From assembly GCA_036733305.1 (NCBI GenBank), contig DAINAT010000006.1, forward strand, positions 1-64,000: a stretch of 64,000 nt of DNA. The letters run 5' to 3'. This document shows positions 26,019 to 33,852 of the stretch, one piece after another. Below the pieces are notes generated by a model that did no database searches, was not told the DNA's origin, and saw nothing but the letters and a program-made list of their open reading frames with translations. This stretch comes from UBA7672 sp036733305 (GTDB lineage: Bacteria > Pseudomonadota > Alphaproteobacteria > Caulobacterales > Hyphomonadaceae). A program made the position numbers and the translations under genes. The first letter of the stretch is position 1. Each line of letters begins with the position of its first letter.

Positions 26019-26216
26019 ATGCACGAAGTTGAAACCCGTGAGATGACCCTGAAGATGCTCCGCGAACGGCGTGAGCGGATCGCCACTGAATTGGCCTCGC
26101 TGGAGCCGGTGTCCCCGGCTCAAGGCGGACTGACGGCCCGCGAACTGGTGATCTGGCGCACCCGCCTGGCAGAGCTGGAAAGCCGCATCGCTCGTTACTC
26201 CGAGCCGCGCGCTTAA
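26019..26216 (+). CDS. Small hypothetical coiled-coil protein
   Basis: 65 residues from ATG 26019 (MHEVETREM). It is highly charged and helical (LRERRERIATELASLEP, then LVIWRTRLAELESRIARY), so a short coiled coil is likely. The frame is open upstream to 25971 and an inner ATG exists at 26043. No start has a strong ribosome site, so the N-terminus is uncertain. It ends 5 bases before the end of the convergent GlxA-type gene. Function unknown. Confidence 0.55.
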   Translation: MHEVETREMTLKMLRERRERIATELASLEPVSPAQGGLTARELVIWRTRLAELESRIARYSEPRA

Positions 26217-26221
26217 GGGTT

Positions 26222-27217
26222 CTACTCGACTGTCTGCGTTACCGACGCCACTGTTTCCGCACGCGCCAATCTACGCAGAGCCTGGGGCGGCTGACCAAAG
26301 GCCCGTACGAAGGCGCGGCGCATACGTTCCGGATCTCCGAAGCCCACGTCCTGGGCGATAACATCAATAGAGTCAGTCGCATGCTCGACCCGCTCGCGGG
26401 CGCTTTCGAGGCGCAGGCGCTCGACAGCCTTGGCCGGGGTGATGCCGGTTTCGGCGGTGAAGGCGCGGGCGAAGTTACGGGGGCTCATGTTGGATTGGGC
26501 AGCGAGCGTCTCGACCGGGAGCGGGTCTTCCAGCCTTTCCCGCATCCAGGCGAGCAGGGGCGTGAAGCGGCCTTCGGTGCGTTCGATGTCCAGGAGAGCA
26601 GAGAATTGCGACTGGCCGCCAGGGCGGCGGTGGTAAACCACGAGCTGCTGGGCTGAGCTTCGGGCGACTTCTTCGCCGAGGTCGTCGGCGATCAGGGCGA
26701 GGGCGAGGTCGATGCCGGCGGTGATCCCCGCGGAGGTCCAGACCTTGCCGTCGCGGGTGTAGATGCAGTCGGGCTCCAGTTTGACGTTGGGGTATCGCTT
26801 CAGGAAGTCCGGCGTGCGGCCCCAATGGGTGGTGGCGCGGCGGTTATCGAGCGCGCCGGTCTGGGCGAGGATGTAGGCGCCGGAGCAGACCGAGCAGACC
26901 CTGCGGGACACCTTCATGGCGGCGCGGACGAGGGCCTGGACCTTCGGGTCCAGCATGGCGGCGCGCGTGCCCAGGCCGCCGGCGACAATGAGCGTGTCGT
27001 ATTTCGGCTGTTTCGGGATCGGCTCGGCCATCATGATCGCGCCGGAGGACGAGCGGACGGGGCCGGGTGTCGGGGCGATGACGGTGAGCGCGTAGGGCGG
27101 CGGGGTCATGCCTCTCATCGGCATTTCGAAGGCGCCGATCGGGCCGGCGGCGTCGAGCAGCTGGAAGTCTTCGAAGATCAGGACGCCGATGGAGCGTGGT
27201 TTGAGCGTTCGGGGCAA
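26222..27217 (-). CDS. GlxA-type transcriptional regulator (DJ-1/PfpI + AraC)
   Basis: 331 residues. Residues 1-185 form a DJ-1/PfpI domain (GVLIFEDFQLLDAAGPIGAF, then VCSVCSGAYILAQTG with a Cys pair, near residue 110). The C-terminal 100 residues are an AraC helix-turn-helix pair (MSPRNFARAFTAETGITPA and DVIAQDVGFGDPERMRRAF). Such regulators sense small molecules and control neighbouring genes. The first possible start is a TTG at 27217 with AGAGG upstream; no ATG lies before the DJ-1 fold. It is divergent from a DJ-1-family enzyme gene 92 bases away, its likely target. Confidence 0.9.
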   Translation of the reverse strand: MPRTLKPRSIGVLIFEDFQLLDAAGPIGAFEMPMRGMTPPPYALTVIAPTPGPVRSSSGAIMMAEPIPKQPKYDTLIVAGGLGTRAAMLDPKVQALVRAAMKVSRRVCSVCSGAYILAQTGALDNRRATTHWGRTPDFLKRYPNVKLEPDCIYTRDGKVWTSAGITAGIDLALALIADDLGEEVARSSAQQLVVYHRRPGGQSQFSALLDIERTEGRFTPLLAWMRERLEDPLPVETLAAQSNMSPRNFARAFTAETGITPAKAVERLRLESARERVEHATDSIDVIAQDVGFGDPERMRRAFVRAFGQPPQALRRLARAETVASVTQTVE

Positions 27218-27309
27218 ATTCCGGCCTCTGGCAGAAAGCGTGGGAAGGTTGTCATTTCAGCCAGACGCTAGTTCCGGCATGGTTGGGGCGTCAAGCGAGG
27301 TTCCTCCCC

Positions 27310-28017
27310 ATGTCCAATGCAGCCGAACAGAAATTCCGGATCGTGTTCGCGATCTATCCGGGCATGACGCATCTCGACTTTACGGGTCCGCACCAGTTCC
27401 TCAGCCGGCTTCCGAATTCGGAGACGATTGTTGCGAGCCCGGCAGGCGGCGATGTTCCGGCGGATGGACTCACGTTCGGCAAGACGGTGAAGATTGCGGA
27501 CGTCGGGAGTTGTGACCTCATCTGTGTTCCCGGCGGGATCAACGCGACGCAGGTGGCGCAGGATCAGGCGTTTGTTGGCGAGGTCCGGCGGCTGGCGTTG
27601 GGCGCGAAGTATGTGACGTCGGTGTGCACCGGCTCGTTGATCCTGGCTGCTGCTGGACTGCTGACAGGCAGGCGGGCGGCGTGCCACTGGGGTTATGCGG
27701 AGCTGCTGCCGGTGTTTGGCGCGATCCATGATCCGGCGCGGGTGGCTAGGGACGGCAACATCATCACTGGCGGCGGTGTGACGGCGGGGATCGACTTTGC
27801 GCTGACCGTGCTGGCCGAGATCGGCGGCGATGATCTGGCGCAGACGATCCAGCTGGGACTGGAGTACGCGCCTGCGCCGCCGTTCGACAGCGGACGGCCC
27901 GAGTTGGCGCCACCGCATGTGCGCGAGCGCTATGAGGTGATGCGCCAGAAGCTGATGCCGGGACGACGCGCGGAAGCGGAGCAGGCGGCAGCTCTGATGA
28001 AAGCTACCCTGTCTTGA
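27310..28017 (+). CDS. DJ-1/PfpI-family protein (isonitrile hydratase-like)
   Basis: 235 residues from ATG 27310. FAIYPGMTHLDFTGPHQFLS near 13-32 and SVCTGSLILAAAGLLTGRRA (nucleophile-elbow Cys near 107) match the InhA/isonitrile hydratase branch of the DJ-1 superfamily, and CHWGY follows as expected. The reaction is not certain. It is divergent from a GlxA-type regulator with the same fold. The stop codon abuts the stop of the convergent 5'-nucleotidase gene with no spare base. Confidence 0.85.
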   Translation: MSNAAEQKFRIVFAIYPGMTHLDFTGPHQFLSRLPNSETIVASPAGGDVPADGLTFGKTVKIADVGSCDLICVPGGINATQVAQDQAFVGEVRRLALGAKYVTSVCTGSLILAAAGLLTGRRAACHWGYAELLPVFGAIHDPARVARDGNIITGGGVTAGIDFALTVLAEIGGDDLAQTIQLGLEYAPAPPFDSGRPELAPPHVRERYEVMRQKLMPGRRAEAEQAAALMKATLS

Positions 28018-29709
28018 TTATTGGGCGCGCGTGATCCGGCCGCGGATCGTGTTCACGAGCGGGGAACGAGCGGTCACCCACGCTTCGAGCGCGGCGATAT
28101 CCGTGGCGATGGTGACGCTGTCCTTGCCGTTCTTGAAGACAGTGAATCCGTCACCGCCACCGGCGAGGAAGTTGTTGGTCACGATGCGGTAGGTCTGAGT
28201 GGCGACCACGGGCTGGCCGTTCAGCTTCATGGAGGCGGGCACGATTTCGATCGGCTTTCCGGTCGGCTGGCGCCAGGTGAAGCTGAAACCGTCCGACACC
28301 TGCAGGATGTTGTTGCCGCCGGACTGATACTGCTGCTTCAGCAGCGCTTCGAGATCGGCGCCGGTCATCGTCAGTGTGACAAGGTCGTTGCCGAAGGGCT
28401 GGACGGCGAAGATGTCGGCGAAGGTGATGTTGCCATCCCTGTAGGGGATGTCGGTGCGAATGCCGCCCGGGTTCATGAAGCCGATGTCGACCTTGCTGCC
28501 GTCCTTGCGGGCGGCTTCCAGCATGGAGTCGGCAATGATGTCGCCCAGCGCGCTTTCGCCGTGGTTGTTGCTTGAGCGCGTGATGGCGACGGTCGACTTG
28601 CCGACGACGCGTTTCATCAGCGGTTCTGCCTGTGTCTTGTAGGCGCTGATCAGAGCAAGTTGGGCGGGGTCCTCGACGTAGTCGCTTTCCGCGATGAGGA
28701 CATCGCGCGCCTTCTTGCCGATGATGTCCTTCGTCTTCGGATCGAGCAGGATCGAGATGTCGGTGAGACGGGTGCCGTATGCGCCCGCGCTGGTGACCAG
28801 GCGGCCGTCGAGGGTGCAGATATAGATGCCGTTGGTATGGCCGGTGACGACGACGTCGACGGCCTTGTCGAACTTCGGAACGATCTCGGCGATGGTTCCC
28901 GAGAGGCCGTGGCAATCATCGAGTGCGCCGGTGGTGAAGCCGCCTTCGTGGATGAGCACGACGATGGCTTCGATGCCTTGCTCGCGAAGTTTCGGGACGA
29001 GGGCGTTCACCGTTTCGGCTTCGTCCTTGAAGCTGATGCCGACGCGCGCGGCGGGCGTGATGACATCCGGCGTGCCCTCGAGCGTGAGACCGATGAAGCC
29101 GACCTTGATGCCGCTGAACTCGCGGATGGCGTAGGGCGGGAAGAGCGTCTCGCCGCTATCGAGATAGGTTGAGGCAGCGAGGTACTGGAACTCGGCGCCT
29201 TTGAAGGGAGCGGGTCCTTTGCAGCCATCGACGGGGTGGCAGCCGCCATCCTGCATGCGGCGGAGTTCTTTCCAGCCTTCATCAAACTCGTGGTTTCCGA
29301 CGGCGGTGAGGGCGAGCCCCATCTTGCTCATCGATTCGATGGTCGGCTCGTCATGAAACAGGCTCGACAGGAGCGGCGAGGCGCCGATGAGGTCGCCAGC
29401 GGCCACCATGATCGTGTTTGCGGGATTGCGCGCGGCAAGCTGGGCGACAGCCGAAGCAAGACGTGGTGCGCCGCCGCCGGGGACGTTGCCCCATTCGCGC
29501 GGAGCCGCAGGATTGAACACGCGCACACCGCCCGAGGGCGGTTCAAGGTTGCCGTGAAAGTCGTTGATGGCGAGGATATTGACCTCGATCGGTGCTCCGC
29601 TGACGGCGGCGGGGGCGGTTGTCGCAATCACGGCCGGGGCGGGAGCTGGCGACATTGTGCAGCTGGCCAGGGCCAGGAGGCCGAACACGGCTGCAATGTG
29701 ATTGCGCAT
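28018..29709 (-). CDS. 5'-nucleotidase/2',3'-cyclic phosphodiesterase-type lipoprotein
   Basis: 563 residues. The signal ends in LALASC (lipobox Cys near 17). The metallophosphatase domain has AINDFHGNLEP near 48, GDLIGASP near 105, GNHEFD near 138, IHEGG near 258 and GHTNG near 292, all metal or catalytic sites. The C-terminal 5'-nucleotidase domain has SALGDIIADSMLEAA and GFMNPGGIRTDI near 390-420. It probably releases phosphate and nucleosides from nucleotides in the periplasm. Monocistronic. Confidence 0.92.
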   Translation of the reverse strand: MRNHIAAVFGLLALASCTMSPAPAPAVIATTAPAAVSGAPIEVNILAINDFHGNLEPPSGGVRVFNPAAPREWGNVPGGGAPRLASAVAQLAARNPANTIMVAAGDLIGASPLLSSLFHDEPTIESMSKMGLALTAVGNHEFDEGWKELRRMQDGGCHPVDGCKGPAPFKGAEFQYLAASTYLDSGETLFPPYAIREFSGIKVGFIGLTLEGTPDVITPAARVGISFKDEAETVNALVPKLREQGIEAIVVLIHEGGFTTGALDDCHGLSGTIAEIVPKFDKAVDVVVTGHTNGIYICTLDGRLVTSAGAYGTRLTDISILLDPKTKDIIGKKARDVLIAESDYVEDPAQLALISAYKTQAEPLMKRVVGKSTVAITRSSNNHGESALGDIIADSMLEAARKDGSKVDIGFMNPGGIRTDIPYRDGNITFADIFAVQPFGNDLVTLTMTGADLEALLKQQYQSGGNNILQVSDGFSFTWRQPTGKPIEIVPASMKLNGQPVVATQTYRIVTNNFLAGGGDGFTVFKNGKDSVTIATDIAALEAWVTARSPLVNTIRGRITRAQ

Positions 29710-30226
29710 CAGACCCCTCGCATCTCATCGTGGGTTAGGCGGGATGCGTGGGGTGGGCAAGTCCACGCCCCAAGACAAAAGGATGACGCAACCTGCATGC
29801 GCGCTATCCCGCCGTCATGAGGAAAGCCGCGCTGTAGCAAAGGGCGGAGGCTGAGTTGACGGCTTTTGGGCTGGCGATGCCGGAAACTGCCGCCGGGCTG
29901 GGCTGGGAGGAACAACCCGATGAACTGACAATGATCGTGAAATTGCCAATATCTGCCGGGATGGTTCGGGATCTTTACGTCGCTCGCGAAAGCGGGGCTG
30001 GTTCAAGCAACACAATTGGGTGATTGCCCATTTCAATACAGAGGACGACTTCCTTGCTGAACGGCCCACGCTGACGGGCTGGTTGACGCAAAGCTATTGC
30101 GCCGTAGCTCCCAAAAGCTCGGCAAGCTTGTGCGTGGCGAGGGATCAGGACAGCATTTCAAGGCTTGCGCGCTTGGCCCCTGACGGGGTGGAGTGCAGGT
30201 TACGGGCAGAGTTCCCCGGAGGATTG
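29710..30226. other. Intergenic region upstream of the M16 peptidase
   Basis: 517 bases without a supported gene. The frame of the M16 peptidase stays open into it (to 30020), but without a signal peptide or ribosome site. GGAGG at 30218 marks the end of the leader. No clear promoter, repeat or terminator was seen. Confidence 0.5.
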
Positions 30227-33100
30227 ATGAGACGGTTCGTGAAGCGTGTTGCCGGGTGGGTCGCTGCCGGGGTCGTGATGGCTGCGGCTGGTGGAGCGCT
30301 TGTTGCGAACGCGCAGACACACACCATCCAGGCCAACAAGCCGGCGGTCGAGGTTGTGTCGCAATGGGCGCGCGACCGTGGCGACCTGCCGCATGACCCT
30401 GACTACGTCCTCGGCACGCTGCCGAACGGCATGCGCTATCTGGTGCTGCGCAACTGGACGCCGCCGAGGCAGGTGGCGATCCGCATGATGATCGACGCCG
30501 GATCGATGCAGGAGCGTCCGGGCGAAGAGGGCGTGGCGCACTTTCTTGAACACCTCGCTTTCCGTGGCACCGAGAAATATCCGGACGGCAAGCTGAACAG
30601 CGTGCTTGAAGGCCTTGGCCTGCAGATGGGCGATGACGTCAACGCGTCGACCGGCCCGGACCGCACGACCTTCCAGTTCGACCTTGCCCGCAACGATGCC
30701 GAGTCCATCTCGACGGGCCTGTCGATCACGCGTGAGATCGTGAGCGCGATGCGCATTGCGCCGGAGATGGTCAATGCTGAGCGCGGCGTTGTGCTGTCGG
30801 AGGAGCGGGCGCGGGCTGGTCCGATGCTGGAGGCTTCGAAGGCGATGCTGAAGCTACAGCTGGGCGACCACCCGTATGGCCGGCCGCCGATCGGCCTGCG
30901 CAGTGTCATCGAGACGGTGACGCCGGAAACGATCCACGGGTTCTACGACGCATACTATCGCCCGGAACGCGCGATCCTGCTCGTCGTGGGCGATGTGAAT
31001 GTGCAGACGCTGATCCCGCAGATCGAGGCGCAGTTCGGCGACTGGAAAGGTCGCGGCAAGGCCGGGACTGATCCGAAGCCGGTGACGGTGAAGCCGCCGT
31101 CTCCGGATGTGTCGATGCTGGTGACGGCGGGTGCGCCGGATACGGCGATCACGCTGCGCTGGTTCGAGCCCTATAAAGAGCGCGAGCCGACCAAGGCGGA
31201 AGTGCGCCGCAACCTGATCATCCAGATCGGCGCCGGCATCGTTGCGCGCCGGATGCAGGGGTTGAGCGAAGCTGCGGGACGGCCTGCCGGACTGATCGGT
31301 AGCCCCAGTCCGGCGCAGATTCCGCATGTCTGGAGCGGCGAGATGGCGACATCCTCGCGCGTGACGGACGTGGCCAAGACGATCGAAGTGATGGTGAAGG
31401 CGCATCGCCAGGCGCTGGAATACGGCGTGACGCAGGAAGAGCTGGATCGCCAGATGCAGCTGCGTCTCGACGCCACGAAGCGCGAGGCCGAACGCGGGAG
31501 GACGGGCACGTCTGTGTCGCAGATCGAGACCGCGCTCGACCTGATCGACGCGGATATCCCGTTCATCTCGCTGCAGCAGCAGTATCAGCTTCTTCTCGAG
31601 CAGGCGCCGACGATCACGCTGGCGGAAGTGAATGCGGCGCTGAAGGCCCGCTTCAACGATACGCCGATGTTGACCTATCGCGGCGCTGCGCCCCCTCCGG
31701 GCGGCGAGCAGGGGCTGCGTGACGCGTTCAAGGCTGCGATGGCTGCGCCCATCACGGCCTACAAGCCGGATGCTGTGAAGCCGTGGCCCTACACCGATTT
31801 CGGCAAGCCGGGCGTGGTCGCTACTCGCGAGCTGGTGTCGGACCTCAACGTCACGAAGGTGGTCTACGAGAATGGCGTCAAGCTGACGATCAAGCCGCTG
31901 CCGACCAACAAGGACCTGATCTCCGTGCGCGTGCGCATGGGTTGGGGCCGTCTGCAGATGCCGATCAATGTGATCGATGCTTCGGATATGGGTCTGTCGC
32001 TGTGGTCGTCGGGTGGTCTCAACAAGCTGACCGTGACGGAGCAGTCGCGTACCCTTGCGGGCAAGCGTGCGGCTGCCGTGGCGCGGACGCTGGATGACGC
32101 CTATTCGCTGGATAACCTCAACGTGGCGACACGCGAGGACTTCCCGCTGCAGATGCAGTTGATGGCTGCGATGATCACGGACTCGGCCTATCGCGCCGAT
32201 GACTGGGCGTCGTGGATGGCGGCGGCGGATGCGTCGGATGCTTCGCTGAAGCTGACGCCGAGCGGCGTGCTGGAGCGTGAGCTGGACCAGCTGCTGCACT
32301 CGGGCGACCTGCGCTGGACGATCAACACCAAGGCGCAGCGTGACAGCTGGAAGCCGGAAGACTCGGTCAAGTACATCAAGCCGATCGTCGACAACTCGCC
32401 GATCGAGGTGATCGTGATCGGCGATGTTGGCGTGGAGACGGTGATCCAGGAAGTCGGCAAGACGTTGGGCGCCCTGCCTGCGCGCAAGCCAATACCGGAG
32501 CCGAAGGGTCTTCGCGACGTGAAATTCCCGAAGGCAGGAACGGTGGTGATGCCGCACAAAGGTCGTCCCGATCAGGCTTATGCGATGATCGCCTGGCCGA
32601 CCTATGCCGGCGCGTTCAAGAACATCCGTGAAGAGCGGATCGGCATGGTGCTGGCCCAGATGCTGCGCGACAATGCTACGCGTCTGTTCCGTTCCGAGGG
32701 TGGGGCGACCTACTCGCCGATGGAGACGGTCGATTTCTCCAGCTTCCTGCCGGACTACGGTTTCATCGGTGTTGCGCTTGAAGTCGCGCCGAACACGATC
32801 GACGACGTGCAGGCGAAGATCCAGGCGATTGCTACGGATCTGGCGACCAAGCCGGTGCCGGAGTCGGAGATCCAGCGCATCACCGCGCCGAAGATCGAGC
32901 AGTATCGCCGCGCCTTTACCAGCAGCGTCGGCTACTGGATGGAGCTTCTGGGCAATGCGCACGAGAACGGGCTGGGGCTGCAATATATCCGCAGCGAAGG
33001 CTCGGATTATGCCGGCATTACTCCCGCCGAGATTCAGGCAGCCGCGAAGAAGTGGCTCAAACCTGAGACGGCGTGGAAGCTGAAAGTGGTTCCGGAATAA
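30227..33100 (+). CDS. Exported M16-family zinc peptidase (pitrilysin-like)
   Basis: 957 residues from ATG 30227, chosen for CCGGAGG 4 bases before it and a signal peptide (MRRFVKRVAG..., cleavage near ANA-QT). The zinc motif is the inverted HxxEH, HFLEHLAFRGTE near residue 105, with the distal Glu region in NAERGVVLSEE. A second, catalytically dead repeat begins near 540 (VVYENGVKLTIKPLP). Such PqqL-like enzymes degrade peptides in the periplasm. A second M16 gene with the same two-repeat design lies at 42374. Its 3' end overlaps the sortase gene on the other strand by 44 bases. Confidence 0.92.
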   Translation: MRRFVKRVAGWVAAGVVMAAAGGALVANAQTHTIQANKPAVEVVSQWARDRGDLPHDPDYVLGTLPNGMRYLVLRNWTPPRQVAIRMMIDAGSMQERPGEEGVAHFLEHLAFRGTEKYPDGKLNSVLEGLGLQMGDDVNASTGPDRTTFQFDLARNDAESISTGLSITREIVSAMRIAPEMVNAERGVVLSEERARAGPMLEASKAMLKLQLGDHPYGRPPIGLRSVIETVTPETIHGFYDAYYRPERAILLVVGDVNVQTLIPQIEAQFGDWKGRGKAGTDPKPVTVKPPSPDVSMLVTAGAPDTAITLRWFEPYKEREPTKAEVRRNLIIQIGAGIVARRMQGLSEAAGRPAGLIGSPSPAQIPHVWSGEMATSSRVTDVAKTIEVMVKAHRQALEYGVTQEELDRQMQLRLDATKREAERGRTGTSVSQIETALDLIDADIPFISLQQQYQLLLEQAPTITLAEVNAALKARFNDTPMLTYRGAAPPPGGEQGLRDAFKAAMAAPITAYKPDAVKPWPYTDFGKPGVVATRELVSDLNVTKVVYENGVKLTIKPLPTNKDLISVRVRMGWGRLQMPINVIDASDMGLSLWSSGGLNKLTVTEQSRTLAGKRAAAVARTLDDAYSLDNLNVATREDFPLQMQLMAAMITDSAYRADDWASWMAAADASDASLKLTPSGVLERELDQLLHSGDLRWTINTKAQRDSWKPEDSVKYIKPIVDNSPIEVIVIGDVGVETVIQEVGKTLGALPARKPIPEPKGLRDVKFPKAGTVVMPHKGRPDQAYAMIAWPTYAGAFKNIREERIGMVLAQMLRDNATRLFRSEGGATYSPMETVDFSSFLPDYGFIGVALEVAPNTIDDVQAKIQAIATDLATKPVPESEIQRITAPKIEQYRRAFTSSVGYWMELLGNAHENGLGLQYIRSEGSDYAGITPAEIQAAAKKWLKPETAWKLKVVPE

Positions 33101-33755
33101 GCTCGGCCCAGACGACGTAACGCATCGGGCCGGGCGTCTTCGCGTCCAGCGGCCAGCAGGTGACGAGCGCGATGCGGGGCGCGCCGCCATCCTGCGTGTG
33201 GATGCCGGATGCGTCCCAACGGACGACCTGCGAGCCCGTGACGCGGAAACGGCGTGAGCCATCCTGCAGCTGGACGTCTATCTCATCGCCGGGCTTCACG
33301 TCTTTCAGGAAGGCGAAGTGCGTGTCGCGGTGGGCGGCGAAGACGGCGACGCCGCTTGCGCCGGGTTTCACCGAAGCGGCCATCAGGGTTGGGCCGAAGG
33401 CGAGGCTTTCGCCGGATGCGTCGGTGACGGCGAGGACGCTGCGGTTCTGGGTTGGAAAGTTGAGCCGGGCGGCGGGGGCGAAGTCGGCCCACGGCCAGGG
33501 GCGGGCGAGGTCGCCGGTCTTGAGCTGCTGGGCCCAGGCGTTGGACATCAGCACCTGAGCGACCTGCGCCTTGGCGGGAATGTAGAGCGCTTGAGCCGCG
33601 ATGAGCGTTCCTGCGATCAGGAGTGCGATGGCGGTGAGGGTGCGAGGCGAGGCGTGTCGTGATGGCTTGAGTTGGTGCACGGCTTTGGACGCGGGCTGCG
33701 GCGTATCTCTCGCGATTGCGAGGAAGGCGCCTGTACGCATGAACCAGTCACTCAT
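33057..33755 (-). CDS. Class GN sortase
   Basis: 232 residues. One N-terminal membrane helix (LTAIALLIAGTLIAAQALYI near 40-60) is followed by a sortase barrel. The catalytic triad is visible: His in FAAHRDTHFAFL, Cys in IALVTCWPLDA, Arg in GPMRYVVWAE. Gram-negative GN sortases are typically encoded directly after one dedicated substrate, and here the vWA/VIT protein with an LPQTA tail ends 98 bases upstream. The ATG at 33755 has better spacing to GGGAG than the GTG one codon before. Its 3' end overlaps the M16 gene on the other strand. Confidence 0.9.
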   Translation of the reverse strand: MSDWFMRTGAFLAIARDTPQPASKAVHQLKPSRHASPRTLTAIALLIAGTLIAAQALYIPAKAQVAQVLMSNAWAQQLKTGDLARPWPWADFAPAARLNFPTQNRSVLAVTDASGESLAFGPTLMAASVKPGASGVAVFAAHRDTHFAFLKDVKPGDEIDVQLQDGSRRFRVTGSQVVRWDASGIHTQDGGAPRIALVTCWPLDAKTPGPMRYVVWAELIPEPLSASTPSQV

Positions 33756-33852
33756 CACGACACTCCCTTAAACTTGAGCCCGCCCTCCCGGAGGCGGAGG
33801 CAAACAGGAGGACGGGCCGCCGGTCAGCTCGCGCTGCGGGCGGACGTTGAAC

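Noticed and set aside
30854..33262. 802-codon minus-strand frame opposite the M16 peptidase
   Set aside because: Arg/His-rich shadow with no domain; the plus-strand peptidase has its signal peptide and zinc motif.
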